NCBI RefSeq assembly: GCF_014596475.1
Contig: NZ_MECJ01000002.1
Coordinates: 496,001-560,000, forward strand
Reading direction: 5' to 3'
Source of the DNA: Streptomyces sp. CBMA152
GTDB lineage: Bacteria; Actinomycetota; Actinomycetes; Streptomycetales; Streptomycetaceae
Length of the DNA: 64,000 bases
How positions within the stretch are numbered: position 1 is the first letter of the stretch; each line of letters starts with the position of its first letter. Made by a program: the position numbers and the translations under genes. Shown here one piece after another: positions 7,447 to 16,495 of the stretch. Below the pieces are notes generated by a model. That model was not told the origin of the DNA. It saw nothing but the letters and a program-made list of their open reading frames with translations, and searched no databases.

Positions 7447-8951
7447 GCCGAGGGCGCTCGGCAGGTCAGATCCTCGGCCGGGAGCCTGCCCGTCGTCAGG
7501 TAGACCGTGGCGCTGTCGTCCGCGCAGGCGTTGGTGCCGTTGACGATGTGCCCCTCTCCACCGGCGACGGTGACCATCCGGGAACCGCGCAGGGCGTGGT
7601 GCATGGCCCGGCCGCCCGCCAGGGGAGTCAAGGGGTCCCACTCGTTCTGCAGGATGAGCGCCCGGACGTCGTTGTTCACCGTCGTCCCGGGCTCGCTGCC
7701 CGCCTTCCAGAAGGCACACGGTTTGACGTTGGACGCGACATCTCCGGACAGCGGATACCGGGCCCTGTCGCGGATCGCGTCCCGCCGGTACTGCTCGGGG
7801 TCGCGCGGCCACGACGTAGGAGTGTCGGCACACAGGACAGCCCAGGCACTCGCGGCGTTGTTGTCCGAGGGAACATCACGGTCCGATGCGGGTGGGAGTG
7901 GGCTCGGGGGCTGCTCGGTCGGCTTCTTGCCCTCGGACGCCTTCTTCAGCCCGGCGAACCATGTGGCGGCTTTCTGCAGGCGGGAGAACCTGTCTCGCTC
8001 AGCGCGGATGGCGTCGCCGGTGAAGAGTGTCCCGTCGTAGTCGACGGGTTGACGGTCGGCCCGCGCGACCAGGTTCCAGAAGGTGGTGCGAACCTCGGCC
8101 GGAGTCGTCCCCAGTTGATACGTCGCGTGTCGCTGGGCAGTCCACTCGGTCCATCGCGTGAAGGCGGGCTCGGCCCGCTCCGCCATGGCCTGGAACATAC
8201 CGCGCCCGTACCGCGCGGGGTCGGCCGCACTGTCCAGCACGAACCGGTCGGTCCAGCGCGGAAACATCTGCGTGTAGACGGCGCCGAGGTAGGTTCCGTA
8301 CGAGAACCCCACGTACGAGATCTTCTTCTCTCCCAGCACGGCGCGGATGACGTCCATGTCGCGAGCGGTGTTACGGGTGGTGAGGTGGCGCAGTGTGTCA
8401 CCGACCTTGGTATGGCACTTGTCGGCCACCGTACGGGCCCACTTCACATCGCTCGCGAAAGTCTCGGCGTGATACGGGTGTTCCATGTTCTGTTCGTCGT
8501 CGGTCAGACCGCAGCCGACGGGAGAGCTGTGCCCGACGCCCCTCGGGTCGAACCCGATGAGGTCGTACTGTCGCTTCACGTTCTCGGACAGTGTGACGGC
8601 CGGGTCGACAGGCAGGGTCAGGCCCGGCCCGCCGGGGCCACCGGGGTTGAGCAGCAGAACGCCACGGCGTGACTCCGGGCTGCTTGCCTTCAGTCGTGAT
8701 ATGGCGAGGTCAATTGTCCTACCGCCGGGATCGCTGTAATCCAGCGGTACTTTGAGGGTTGCGCACTGAAAGGCGGCAGGGCTGTCCGCATCGCAGCGCT
8801 CCCATCGGGGTTGCTGTTGTGTGTACTGCCGCAGAGGGTCTTTGGCCGTAGAAGGTTCGGATGCGGCGAAGGTCCTTGCGGGGGTCAACGCCGAGACGAA
8901 AGTTGCTACGGTGCCGATGGCCAGGAGAGAGGCTGTTCGTGTGTTTCGCAC
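7443..8951 (-). CDS. Secreted TAP-like alpha/beta-hydrolase (tripeptidyl aminopeptidase family)
   Basis: A 502-residue exported serine hydrolase of the Streptomyces/mycobacterial tripeptidyl aminopeptidase type (SlpD/SlpE, Tap). The N-terminus is a signal peptide (RTASLLAIGTVATFVSALTP, then ARTFAAS). The nucleophile elbow is GFSYGTYLG, with the oxyanion region at LLNPGGPGGPGL. The C-terminal TAP-like domain contains QNEWDPLTP and the His in GGEGHIVNGTNAC, completing a Ser-Asp-His triad. The GTG at 8951 is chosen because the ATG at 8987 has no RBS and would lengthen the signal peptide unusually. It probably removes N-terminal peptides from extracellular proteins; the substrate is not identifiable. 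Confidence 0.88.
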   Translation of the reverse strand: MRNTRTASLLAIGTVATFVSALTPARTFAASEPSTAKDPLRQYTQQQPRWERCDADSPAAFQCATLKVPLDYSDPGGRTIDLAISRLKASSPESRRGVLLLNPGGPGGPGLTLPVDPAVTLSENVKRQYDLIGFDPRGVGHSSPVGCGLTDDEQNMEHPYHAETFASDVKWARTVADKCHTKVGDTLRHLTTRNTARDMDVIRAVLGEKKISYVGFSYGTYLGAVYTQMFPRWTDRFVLDSAADPARYGRGMFQAMAERAEPAFTRWTEWTAQRHATYQLGTTPAEVRTTFWNLVARADRQPVDYDGTLFTGDAIRAERDRFSRLQKAATWFAGLKKASEGKKPTEQPPSPLPPASDRDVPSDNNAASAWAVLCADTPTSWPRDPEQYRRDAIRDRARYPLSGDVASNVKPCAFWKAGSEPGTTVNNDVRALILQNEWDPLTPLAGGRAMHHALRGSRMVTVAGGEGHIVNGTNACADDSATVYLTTGRLPAEDLTCRAPSA

Positions 8952-9062
8952 GGCCCGATCCTGACTTCCGGGGCCGTGGGTGCACATCGCGGGAAGGCGG
9001 GAGAAATACCTCCCCCGATAGAGGGAGGCCCCTGGTGGGACGCCGGGCGATACTGACTGATT

Positions 9063-10298
9063 GTGATCACCAGGGGAATACGGCCGCTGCTGCGCGGCTC
9101 CACATATACGGGCATGTTGTTCGCCTTGTGCGGCGCGTTGGCGAGCCTTCCACTGCTGCCTTTCGGCATGTTGCCGGCGCTGGTGTGGCCATCCGCTCCC
9201 TATGGAGCGCAGGCCGTTATGGCGCTTCTGGTCTGGACTGCGCTGATTGGCGCGGGTGGTCTGGCCCGCACCACGCGGCGGGGGCTGGTCGCATGCGCCC
9301 GCCGGTTGCTGGCGGTGCCGTTGCCGGATCCCGCGTCAACTATCGTCACTTCACCTGGAGTTGACCGTTGGCGGACTCCTCTCTGGTTGCTGTTGCACGT
9401 GGCACTGGGGTGGATTGGGGCACTGGTGGGTGGTGCGCTGCTTCTCATGGGGCTGACCCTTCCCGGGGGTTGGCTCCGCGCCGAGGCCGGGGTGAGTCTG
9501 TTCGGCTGGACGCTGCGGGCAGAGGGGGGTTGGTCGAGCTGGATGGCGGCGCTGGTGTGCGCACTGCTGGCAGCGGCGGTGTGCGCGGTGGTGACGAGCT
9601 CCCTGCGGTGGTTGGCGCCGAGGCTGTTGGGTCCGTCGTCGGCCGAGCGGCTCGCGCTGGCGGCCGAGCGAGAGCGGCGGCTTGCCGAACGCAACCGGCT
9701 GGCCCATGAGTTGCACGACTCGATCGGACACACCCTGACAGCCACCACGATCCAGGCGGCGGTGGCGGGCGAGGTACTGTCCGTCGACCCGGTGGCGGCC
9801 CGGGCCGCGCTGCGCAGCATCGAGGAGTCGACCCGGGCCGCGCTGGAGGACCTGGACTACGTACTGGGCGTGCTGCGCGACCAGCGGGCGGAGACGGCGC
9901 CGACGCGGACGTTGGCCGATCTGCCCGAACTGCTCGACCGGTTGCGGCACGCGGGTGCGATGGTGGAGCCGGAGCTGTCTGGCGACCTGTCGTCGGTGCA
10001 GGGGACGCTCTCCCGGGCGGCGTACCGGATCCTCCAGGAGGGTTTGACGAACGCGTTGCGGCACGGGGCGGGCGGCCGGATCGAGGTACGTGTGGCGGCC
10101 GCGCCGGACGGGTTGGAGCTGAGTGTGGTCAACCGGACGGGCACGCGCCAGGGCCCGGGTGCCTTCCCGACGTCCGGGCACGGTATGCCCGGTCTCGCCG
10201 AGCGCGTACGGCTGCTGCACGGCGAGATCGAGGCAGGCCCGCACGGACCGCAGCACTGGCGGTTGGCGGTCCGGCTGCCGATACGGTTGTCGGCATGA
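9063..10298 (+). CDS. Two-component sensor histidine kinase, HisKA_3 type
   Basis: A 411-residue membrane kinase of the NarX/DesK-like class. Several hydrophobic segments fill the first 190 residues (for example YTGMLFALCGALASLPLLPF). They are followed by the dimerisation/phosphoacceptor segment RNRLAHELHDSIGHTLT, with the phosphoacceptor His at about residue 218, and by a HATPase domain with EGLTNALRHG and a GHGMPGLAERV glycine box. There is no recognisable external sensor domain, so the signal is probably sensed in or near the membrane. GTG start. The stop overlaps the start of the response regulator by 4 bases, so the pair is co-translated. Confidence 0.93.
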   Translation: MITRGIRPLLRGSTYTGMLFALCGALASLPLLPFGMLPALVWPSAPYGAQAVMALLVWTALIGAGGLARTTRRGLVACARRLLAVPLPDPASTIVTSPGVDRWRTPLWLLLHVALGWIGALVGGALLLMGLTLPGGWLRAEAGVSLFGWTLRAEGGWSSWMAALVCALLAAAVCAVVTSSLRWLAPRLLGPSSAERLALAAERERRLAERNRLAHELHDSIGHTLTATTIQAAVAGEVLSVDPVAARAALRSIEESTRAALEDLDYVLGVLRDQRAETAPTRTLADLPELLDRLRHAGAMVEPELSGDLSSVQGTLSRAAYRILQEGLTNALRHGAGGRIEVRVAAAPDGLELSVVNRTGTRQGPGAFPTSGHGMPGLAERVRLLHGEIEAGPHGPQHWRLAVRLPIRLSA

Positions 10299-10999
10299 TC
10301 GGCACTGACGCGGGCCCAACCGCCACGACCAGCCCTGTCGGAAGCCCCGTCACACTCCTGATCGCGGACGACGACGAGGTGACCCGCAGCGGCCTGCGTA
10401 CGTTGCTCGCCGCACAGCCGGGGATCGTGGTGATCGGGGAGGCAGCAGACGGTGTCGAGGCGGTCGAGCAGGTGCGGCGGCTGCGGCCGGACGTGGTTCT
10501 GATGGATGTACGGATGCCGCGTCGCAACGGGATCGAGGCCACCCGGCAGATCCTTGCCGAGTCCGCCGAACCGCCGCAGGTCGTGGTGATCACCACCTTC
10601 GAGAACGACGAATACGTCACCGCCGCGCTCAGCGCGGGGGCCGGCGGGTTCGTGCTCAAGCGGCTTCCGGTCCGGCAGATCGCGGAGGTGGTGCGGGTGG
10701 TGGCGGCGGGGGAGGCGATCCTCTTCCCGGCGGCCCTGCGCGAAATGGTCACCGCCCGTCCGCTGGGTTCCGCCGAGGCGTTGCCGAAGGCGGCGCTGAC
10801 GGGGCGGGAGGAGGAGGTGCTGCGGTTGATGGCCACCGGCCTTTCCAACCCGGAGATCGCCGCATCGCTCACGGTGAGTCTGGAGACGGTGAAGACGCAC
10901 GTCGGGAACGTGCTCACCAAACTAAGCGCACAGAACCGGACCCACGCGGTGGTGATCGCGTACGAGTCCGGTCTGGTGGTTCCGGGGTTTGCGGGCTGA
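10295..10999 (+). CDS. NarL/LuxR-type response regulator
   Basis: A 234-residue DNA-binding response regulator. The receiver domain has the acidic pair ADDDEV, the phospho-acceptor in PDVVLMDVRMPR (Asp71 by count), the conserved Thr in VVITTFEND, and a variant end (VLKRLP). The C-terminal LuxR helix-turn-helix is clear: ALTGREEEVLRLMATGLSNP, then EIAASLTVSLETVKTHVGNV. The ATGA overlap with the kinase gene makes them a functional pair. Targets cannot be told from the sequence; nearby genes do not form an obvious resistance pump operon, which is the usual target of such pairs. Confidence 0.94.
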   Translation: MIGTDAGPTATTSPVGSPVTLLIADDDEVTRSGLRTLLAAQPGIVVIGEAADGVEAVEQVRRLRPDVVLMDVRMPRRNGIEATRQILAESAEPPQVVVITTFENDEYVTAALSAGAGGFVLKRLPVRQIAEVVRVVAAGEAILFPAALREMVTARPLGSAEALPKAALTGREEEVLRLMATGLSNPEIAASLTVSLETVKTHVGNVLTKLSAQNRTHAVVIAYESGLVVPGFAG

Positions 11000-11012
11000 C
11001 GCCAGGGTTTGA

Positions 11013-11186
11013 TCAGTTGTGGCCGAACTTCCGCGGCTGCTTGTGGGAGACCTCCGGGGTCGGGTGTGTCGTCGTCTCCTGCGCGGCAATCGTCGGCGCT
11101 TGCCGCTTGGTGGTCTCGGCGGTGGTGTTGTGCTCGTGGCCGCCGGTACGGGCTCCGCGGTTCTGGCGGGTCTGTTTCTTGCCCAT
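11013..11186 (-). CDS. Small basic hydrophilic protein, unknown
   Basis: A 57-residue protein beginning MGKKQTRQNRGARTGGHEHN, rich in Lys, Arg, His, Thr and Gln, with no hydrophobic segment and probably little fixed structure. GGAGG sits eight bases before the ATG, which supports translation. It faces the response regulator tail-to-tail with only 13 bases between. I do not recognise a family. A nucleic-acid-associated role is conceivable from the charge but is not supported otherwise. Confidence 0.55.
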   Translation of the reverse strand: MGKKQTRQNRGARTGGHEHNTTAETTKRQAPTIAAQETTTHPTPEVSHKQPRKFGHN

Positions 11187-11288
11187 GGTGATTGCCTCCT
11201 GTCGGGTCGGGGACGTCGCAGGATGAAGTGCTTCCACGCTCGCGCACACGTACGAAGATCGCATTTCGAGTGGCTGTGCCATGGGAAG

Positions 11289-11322
11289 CCACATCGATTC
11301 GAGGTACCTCGAATCGATGTGG
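11289..11322. promoter_or_regulatory. Perfect 34-bp palindrome before the PadR gene
   Basis: Bases 11289-11305 are the exact reverse complement of 11306-11322, with the centre CGAGGTACCTCG. It ends 12 bases before the chosen PadR start. PadR-family repressors bind inverted repeats at their own promoters, so this is very probably the autoregulatory operator. CATGAT at 11323 could be a -10, giving a nearly leaderless transcript. Confidence 0.75.
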
Positions 11323-11334
11323 CATGATGCAGGC

Positions 11335-11880
11335 ATGCTGGAGCTCGCGATCCTGGGATTCCTCGCCGGCGGCCCGCTGCACGGCTATGAGCTGCGGCAG
11401 CGCGTCGCCCAGTTGTCCGGCCACACCCGGCCGGTCAGCGACGGCAGCCTCTACCCGGCGATCAACCGCCTCGTAAAGAAGGGGTGGCTCGACCGGCGGG
11501 TCGAGCCCGGAGCCGGGGCGGCCCGTCGATACGTCCTCACGCTCACCGAGCCCGGGCGCACCGAGCTGCTGGACCGCCTGCGCAACCCGGCGGAGCACGA
11601 CCTCACCGACGGCAGCCGGTTCTTCACGCTCCTGGCGTTCCTCTCCCTGCTCCCCGACGTCGCCGACCAGCACGCCGTGCTGCGTCGACGGCTGGCCTTC
11701 CTGGAGACCCCGGCGAGCTTCTTCTACGACGGGGACACCCCGCTGCGCGCGGAAGAGGTTGCCGACCCGTACCGCCGAGGCATGCTCCTGGTCGCCCGTG
11801 CCACCGGCCGGGCGGAACGTGCCTGGCTGCACGAAACCCTGGCGGCGGGCGGGACGGGCACCGACGGCACACCGCCCTGA
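11335..11880 (+). CDS. PadR-family transcriptional regulator
   Basis: A 181-residue winged-helix repressor. The N-terminal PadR domain is typical (MLELAILGFLAGGPLHGYEL, then PVSDGSLYPAINRLVKKGWL and RRYVLTLTEPGR). The remainder is the C-terminal helical dimerisation region. The frame is open to 11281, but that extension runs through the palindrome, so 11335 is preferred; it has little RBS and may be leaderless. A quinone-oxidoreductase-like gene follows 53 bases later and is the likely regulated partner. Confidence 0.88.
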   Translation: MLELAILGFLAGGPLHGYELRQRVAQLSGHTRPVSDGSLYPAINRLVKKGWLDRRVEPGAGAARRYVLTLTEPGRTELLDRLRNPAEHDLTDGSRFFTLLAFLSLLPDVADQHAVLRRRLAFLETPASFFYDGDTPLRAEEVADPYRRGMLLVARATGRAERAWLHETLAAGGTGTDGTPP

Positions 11881-11933
11881 CCCGGGCCGCTCATCGACGT
11901 CAACCACACCCCACTCCACACCCAAGGAGACCA

Positions 11934-12929
11934 GTGCACGCAACGATGAACGCCGTCGTCCTCGACGCGCCGGGCCCCGTGACCAACCTCCACATACGTC
12001 GCCTGCCGATCCCCGAGCCCCGGCCGGGCTGGGTCCGGATCAAGGTCGAGGCGTTCGGTCTCAACCGCTCCGAACTGCACACCCGCCTCGGCCTGGCGGA
12101 AGGTGTGACGTTCCCGCGTGTCCCGGGCATCGAGGCGACCGGGACCGTGGACGCCGATCCCGACGGTATGTTCCCGGTGGGACAGCAAGTGGCCGCCCTC
12201 ATGGGTGGTATGGGCCGGGTCTTCGACGGCGGCTACGCCGAGTACACCCTCGTACCGCGCTCGCAGGTCATACCCTTCACCAGCGGCCTGCCGTGGGCCA
12301 CCATCGGCGCGGTGCCCGAGACCCTGCAGACCGCGTACGGGTCGCTGACCACCGGCCTGGACCTGAGCGCCGGACAGACGCTGCTGATCCGGGGCGGCAC
12401 CTCCGCCCTCGGCCTGGCCACCGCCACCCTCGCCAAGGACATGGGCGCCACCGTCCTCGCCACCACCCGCAAGCCCGAACGCGCCCAGGACCTCGCCGAC
12501 CACGGCGTCGACCACGCGCTCGTCGACGACGGGAACATTGCCGGCCAAGTCCGCCACATCTTCCCCGAAGGGGTGGACGCGGCTCTGGAGTTGGTCGGCA
12601 CACCCACCCTGCCCGACACACTCCGTGCCACCCGCGTCCACGGCACGGTCTGCTTCACCGGCATGCTCTCCAACGAGTGGACCGTGCCCGACTTCTACCC
12701 GATCTCCTACCTGCCGCGCGGAGTACGCCTCAGCGCATACGGCGGCGACGCCGGCGACCTCCCCGCCGCTGTCCTCCAGCGCTACCTCGACCGCATCGCC
12801 ACCGGCGAGGTCACCCTGGGCCCTGTCCACGCGTACGCCCTGAACGACATCCGCACCGCGCACCGAGACCTCGAAGAAGGCAACAAGGTCGGGAAACTCG
12901 TCGGTGTCACCGGCTCTTCGTCGGCCTGA
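11934..12929 (+). CDS. Zinc-independent MDR oxidoreductase (quinone-oxidoreductase-like)
   Basis: A 331-residue medium-chain dehydrogenase/reductase of the NADPH:quinone reductase group. The N-terminal GroES-like fold has PRPGWVRIKVEAFGLNRSEL and FPRVPGIEATG. The Rossmann part has LLIRGGTSALGLATATLAKD, a variant of the GGxxxxG cofactor motif. Structural zinc cysteines are absent, as expected for the quinone reductase group. The GTG at 11934 is preceded by AAGGAGA at ideal spacing; the ATG at 11946 is too far from it. It probably reduces quinones or other carbonyls in the cytoplasm under PadR control; the substrate is unknown. Confidence 0.88.
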   Translation: MHATMNAVVLDAPGPVTNLHIRRLPIPEPRPGWVRIKVEAFGLNRSELHTRLGLAEGVTFPRVPGIEATGTVDADPDGMFPVGQQVAALMGGMGRVFDGGYAEYTLVPRSQVIPFTSGLPWATIGAVPETLQTAYGSLTTGLDLSAGQTLLIRGGTSALGLATATLAKDMGATVLATTRKPERAQDLADHGVDHALVDDGNIAGQVRHIFPEGVDAALELVGTPTLPDTLRATRVHGTVCFTGMLSNEWTVPDFYPISYLPRGVRLSAYGGDAGDLPAAVLQRYLDRIATGEVTLGPVHAYALNDIRTAHRDLEEGNKVGKLVGVTGSSSA

Positions 12930-12952
12930 CTATTCTGATCACCGCGCGGTGA

Positions 12953-13096
12953 GCGGGAAAGGTTCGCCACTTCGTACGACTCAGGGGCTGGGCCAATGAG
13001 TCGGCGACCGGGCTGATCTGCTGGAACTGTGGCTACGTCCATCTGTTCGTGAACAAGAGCCTCAAGCTGTACGCGCCGGAGAAGGGCAAGGGCTGA
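12953..13096 (+). pseudogene. 3' remnant of a small CxxC protein
   Basis: An open frame without a usable start ends at 13096. It encodes ...GLICWNCGYVHLFVNKSLKL and YAPEKGKG. The CWNC pair and coherent amino acids suggest the end of a small zinc-ribbon-like protein whose 5' part is lost. A short palindrome, TCACCGCGCGGTGA (12939-12952), lies just upstream and may terminate the preceding gene. The rest of the 354-base gap to the GH3 gene holds only the hairpin at 13243-13273. Confidence 0.35.
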
Positions 13097-13242
13097 GCAC
13101 GCCGTCCCCTGTTGGCCCGACACACCGTCCAGCAGCCGAACCGCATCGACGGCGGCCGGGTTCGTATACGTGGGTCCATGGTTCCCTCCCCGTCCAAAGG
13201 CCAACAGCGGTCAATATTGCCGTCGGGACGGGGTCTCCACCA

Positions 13243-13273
13243 GGTGGGGGCGGACCATGCCTCCGCCCCCACC
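13243..13273 (-). terminator. Strong hairpin after the GH3 gene
   Basis: A perfect 12-bp stem (GGTGGGGGCGGA / TCCGCCCCCACC) with a 7-base loop, ending 11 bases beyond the GH3 stop codon on the minus strand. Likely its transcription terminator. Confidence 0.7.
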
Positions 13274-13283
13274 CGATGGTCCG

Positions 13284-16091
13284 CTAAGGGCGCATCCAGC
13301 GCTGGTTCGCCCCGCCGTTGCAGTCCCAGATCGCGACCTGCACCCCCGGGATCGTGGCGAAGGCCGGGTCGTCGAGGCACTTGCCGGAGTGGGGGTTGAG
13401 GAGGGCACCGTTGGGCTGGCGTTGCCATTGCTGTGCGCCGGTGCCGTTGCAGGAGTAGATCTGCACCGGGGTTCCGATGCCGGTACCGGCGGCCCGCACG
13501 TCCAGGCACTTGCCCGCCATATGGACGGTGCCGTCCGACTCCTCGGTCCACTCCTGACCGTTGGTGCCGTTGCACGGGAAGATGTCGACCTTGGTGCCGT
13601 CGGTGTTGTCGTGTCCGGCGAGGTCGAGGCAGAGCCCGTTGTATCCGACCAGCGGGGTCGTCACCGCCGAGGTTGCCGGAACCACCGTCCACAGGAAGGT
13701 AGTTGTGGCCAGCGCTCCGGCCGCGTCCCTGGCGGTGACGGTTACGGTGCTGGTGCCCGCACTCGTCGGGGTTCCGCTGATACGTCCCGCAGGGGAGATC
13801 GAGATGCCGGCGGGGAGACCCGTCGCGCTGAAGGTCGGGGTCTGGCCGCTGGTGGTGTCCTTGGCGGTGATCTGTAGCGACACCGGTGAGCCGGTCGGGC
13901 CCTCCTGCACTCCGGGACCGGTGACGGTCAGCGGCTCGCCGAGCTGCGCCGAGGTGAGCGGGAGTGTCCCGGTCAGTGGCAGATGCGCGGCGGAGTCCCC
14001 GACCGAGATGCGGTAGTCACCGGTGCTGATGGCCCAGTTGTCGGTGCCGGTGTCCCAGTGCCGCAGATTGCGCCCGGTCAGCGGGAAGGTGACTGTCCTG
14101 CTCTCGCCGGGTTTGAGGTCGACACGGGCGAACCCCTCGAGCTGCTTGGGAGGTTCACCGGCCGAGGCCGGTTGGCCGACATACAGCTGGGCCACGTCCG
14201 CACCGGCCCGCGAGCCGGTGTTGGTGACAGTCGCAGTGACGACGGCCTGGCCACCGGCAGGCAGCGTGCCGACCTTCAGGTTGCTGAAGGAGAAACCGGT
14301 GTACGAGAGCCCGTGCCCGAACGGGAACAGCGGCTCGATGTTGTTCGCGTCGTAGTGGCGGTAGCCGACGTTCACGTCCTCGGAGTACTGCACCTTGCCG
14401 TTCGTCCCCGGCCACTGGGCCGCCGTCTTCGCGGGCACGTCGGCCAGCGACTTGGGGAAGGTCACCGGCAGATGGCCCGACGGGTTGGTGTCGCCGAACA
14501 GCAGGGAGGCGATGGCCGTGCCGTAGCCCTGGCCCGGGTACCACGCCTCGAACACGCCCTTGACCTTGTCGAGCCAGGGCATGGTGACCGCGGAGCCGGT
14601 GTTGAGTACCACGATTGTTTGGGGGTTGGCCTGGGCGACGGCGGAGATCAGGGAGTTCTGGTTGCCGGGCAGATCGATGTCGCCCAGGTCGCCGCCCTCG
14701 GACTCGCCCTTGTTGACGAAGACCACCGCCACGCCGGAGTTCTTGGCGAGCGCCGCGGCCGAAGCGGTGGAGATACCGTCGTCGTACTGCACCGAAATAC
14801 CGCTGCCCGCACGGGACTTGATGCCGTCCAGCGGTGTGACGGTGCCGCTGGAGTGGACGTTGGCGCTGCCGCCTCCGGCGGTCTGGGCGTTGGTGGAGGC
14901 GTTGCCGATCACGGCGATCGACTTGGTGGACGACGCCAGCGGGAGTACGTCGTCCTGGTTCTTCAACAGGACGGTGCCCTCGGCGGCGATCTCCGCGCCG
15001 GTCTTCTGGTGGGCCGCGCCGGTGGAGGTCTGCGCGACCGAGCCGGTGGGCTCCTTGTCGAAGAGGCCGAACGCGAACATCTGGGTGAGGACGTGTGTGG
15101 TCAGCGCGTTGAGCGTGGTCTGGCCGACCTGCCTGGAGTCGACGGCCCGGACGAGGTTGTCGCCGTAGTACCCGTCACCGCCGGGCATGTCCTGGTCCAA
15201 ACCGGCGTTGGCGGAGTTCGCCGTGGAGTGGACGGCGCCCCAGTCCGAGGTCACGAAACCCTTGAACCCGAACTGCCCGCGCAGCACCGAGTCCAGCAGG
15301 TCCCCGTCCTCGCAGGCGTGGACACTGTTGATGCGGTTGTACGAGCACATCACCGAGGAGGCCGCACCGCCCTGCACCGCGTTCTGGAACGCCGGCAGGT
15401 AGATCTCCTGCATGGCACGTCTGCCGATCTCCGCCGACACGTCGAAGCGGTTGTTCTCCTGGTTGTACACCGCGAGGTGCTTGACCTGGGCGAGTATGCC
15501 GGTGGACTGCACACCTCGGATGTTCGCCGCGCTCAACTGCCCGTTCAGATACGGGTCTTCGCCCATCGACTCGAAGGCGCGGCCCCAGCGCGGGTCGCGG
15601 TCGATGTTGATGGTCGGCCCCAGGTCGACGTTCGCGCCCTTGGTGGCCTGCTCCGCTCCGATGACCTGGCCGTAGGCCTGCTCGGCCTGGGTGTCCCAGG
15701 TGGCCGCGGCACCGACGGGCGCGGGGAGCTGGGTGACGCCGTCCTCGCTGTGCCCGACCCCGGCCGGTCCGTCCTCCAGGTCCATCGCGGGGATGCACAA
15801 CGCGCCGATGGCCGGGGTGAATCCGGTGTAGCGGGAGCCTCCCGTACCGGTGGCCAGCGTGACCTTCTGGGCCGTGGACATCTTCGCCAGTAACTGGCCG
15901 ACCCGGTCGGGGATCGGGGCGGTGGAATGCACCCAGGGACAGGCGCTGTCCGCGGTGGCCCGGGCCGTCGGGATGGCGCTCGCGGCCGGAGTGCCCATGG
16001 CCAGGGCGCCGACGGTGACCAGGGCCAGAGTGAGCGGAAGTGTGAGGTGTCTGTCCAGGGGTGCGTGTCGTCTCGCGGGTGTTCGGGGCAT
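13284..16091 (-). CDS. Secreted GH3 beta-glycosidase with Ig-like and ricin-B lectin domains
   Basis: A 935-residue exported enzyme. The signal peptide ends near TPAASAIP. The catalytic (alpha/beta)8 domain has VKHLAVYNQE and the nucleophile Asp in GFVTSDWGAVHS. The alpha/beta sandwich domain contains SIAVIGNASTNAQTAGGGSA, and a fibronectin-III-like domain follows (RHYDANNIEPLFPFGHGLSY). Next comes a putative He_PIG/Ig-like module (FSATGLPAGISISPAGRISG), and last a ricin-B trefoil with three QxW-type repeats (GQEW, AQQW, NQRW) and CLD motifs. The lectin should anchor the enzyme on plant or fungal polysaccharide. It probably acts as a beta-glucosidase or beta-xylosidase; which sugar is unclear. 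It is divergent from a GH29 fucosidase gene. Confidence 0.93.
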   Translation of the reverse strand: MPRTPARRHAPLDRHLTLPLTLALVTVGALAMGTPAASAIPTARATADSACPWVHSTAPIPDRVGQLLAKMSTAQKVTLATGTGGSRYTGFTPAIGALCIPAMDLEDGPAGVGHSEDGVTQLPAPVGAAATWDTQAEQAYGQVIGAEQATKGANVDLGPTINIDRDPRWGRAFESMGEDPYLNGQLSAANIRGVQSTGILAQVKHLAVYNQENNRFDVSAEIGRRAMQEIYLPAFQNAVQGGAASSVMCSYNRINSVHACEDGDLLDSVLRGQFGFKGFVTSDWGAVHSTANSANAGLDQDMPGGDGYYGDNLVRAVDSRQVGQTTLNALTTHVLTQMFAFGLFDKEPTGSVAQTSTGAAHQKTGAEIAAEGTVLLKNQDDVLPLASSTKSIAVIGNASTNAQTAGGGSANVHSSGTVTPLDGIKSRAGSGISVQYDDGISTASAAALAKNSGVAVVFVNKGESEGGDLGDIDLPGNQNSLISAVAQANPQTIVVLNTGSAVTMPWLDKVKGVFEAWYPGQGYGTAIASLLFGDTNPSGHLPVTFPKSLADVPAKTAAQWPGTNGKVQYSEDVNVGYRHYDANNIEPLFPFGHGLSYTGFSFSNLKVGTLPAGGQAVVTATVTNTGSRAGADVAQLYVGQPASAGEPPKQLEGFARVDLKPGESRTVTFPLTGRNLRHWDTGTDNWAISTGDYRISVGDSAAHLPLTGTLPLTSAQLGEPLTVTGPGVQEGPTGSPVSLQITAKDTTSGQTPTFSATGLPAGISISPAGRISGTPTSAGTSTVTVTARDAAGALATTTFLWTVVPATSAVTTPLVGYNGLCLDLAGHDNTDGTKVDIFPCNGTNGQEWTEESDGTVHMAGKCLDVRAAGTGIGTPVQIYSCNGTGAQQWQRQPNGALLNPHSGKCLDDPAFATIPGVQVAIWDCNGGANQRWMRP

Positions 16092-16495
16092 GAGCAGAGG
16101 ACCTCCATGGAACGGCCGCCCGGGCGGAGCGGCACGGTGGGGTTGCCGGGAGGGAGGAGAGTCGGTCGTTCTCGTGCTCGGAACGCGACCGTAGTGCGGT
16201 GCCGTAAGTGTGTCCAGTGATTGAACGGTGGTTGTTGTACGGGAAGGCCAAAGACGCGAGTTGGCTTCACTGAATGAACGGAAGGTGCGGGGGAGTCTGT
16301 CGGCCGCTTGGCCAAGGATCGGACAGATCCCATGGGTTGACGTGAAAACGCGGGTCAGAGACCACAGTTGGGAACAGGGTCGTTGACTGACATCGGATGT
16401 CTCCCTACGCTCCCATGAGCGTCACCTGTCATGTTCCTGACGTAACGATGCTTCTCGTACGGATGAGTGCGCCGCCCTTCTCCGAGAGGATCGCC
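16092..16495. other. 404-base divergent promoter region of the two glycosidases
   Basis: No gene is seen. Two copies of an 11-mer, TGA(T/A)TGAACGG, lie at 16218-16228 and 16271-16281 on the GH3 side and might be regulator half-sites. A clear sigma-70-type promoter for the fucosidase lies at 16383-16411. Confidence 0.5.
16383..16411 (+). promoter_or_regulatory. Sigma-70-type promoter of the GH29 gene
   Basis: TTGACT, a 17-base spacer, then TACGCT. This matches the principal-sigma consensus and places the transcript start near 16418, about 78 bases before the ATG at 16496. It also argues against the in-frame ATG at 16397, which lies inside the promoter. Confidence 0.6.

Noticed and set aside
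16397..16495. N-terminal extension of the fucosidase from the upstream ATG
   Set aside because: It lies inside a good -35/-10 promoter and would bury the signal peptide.
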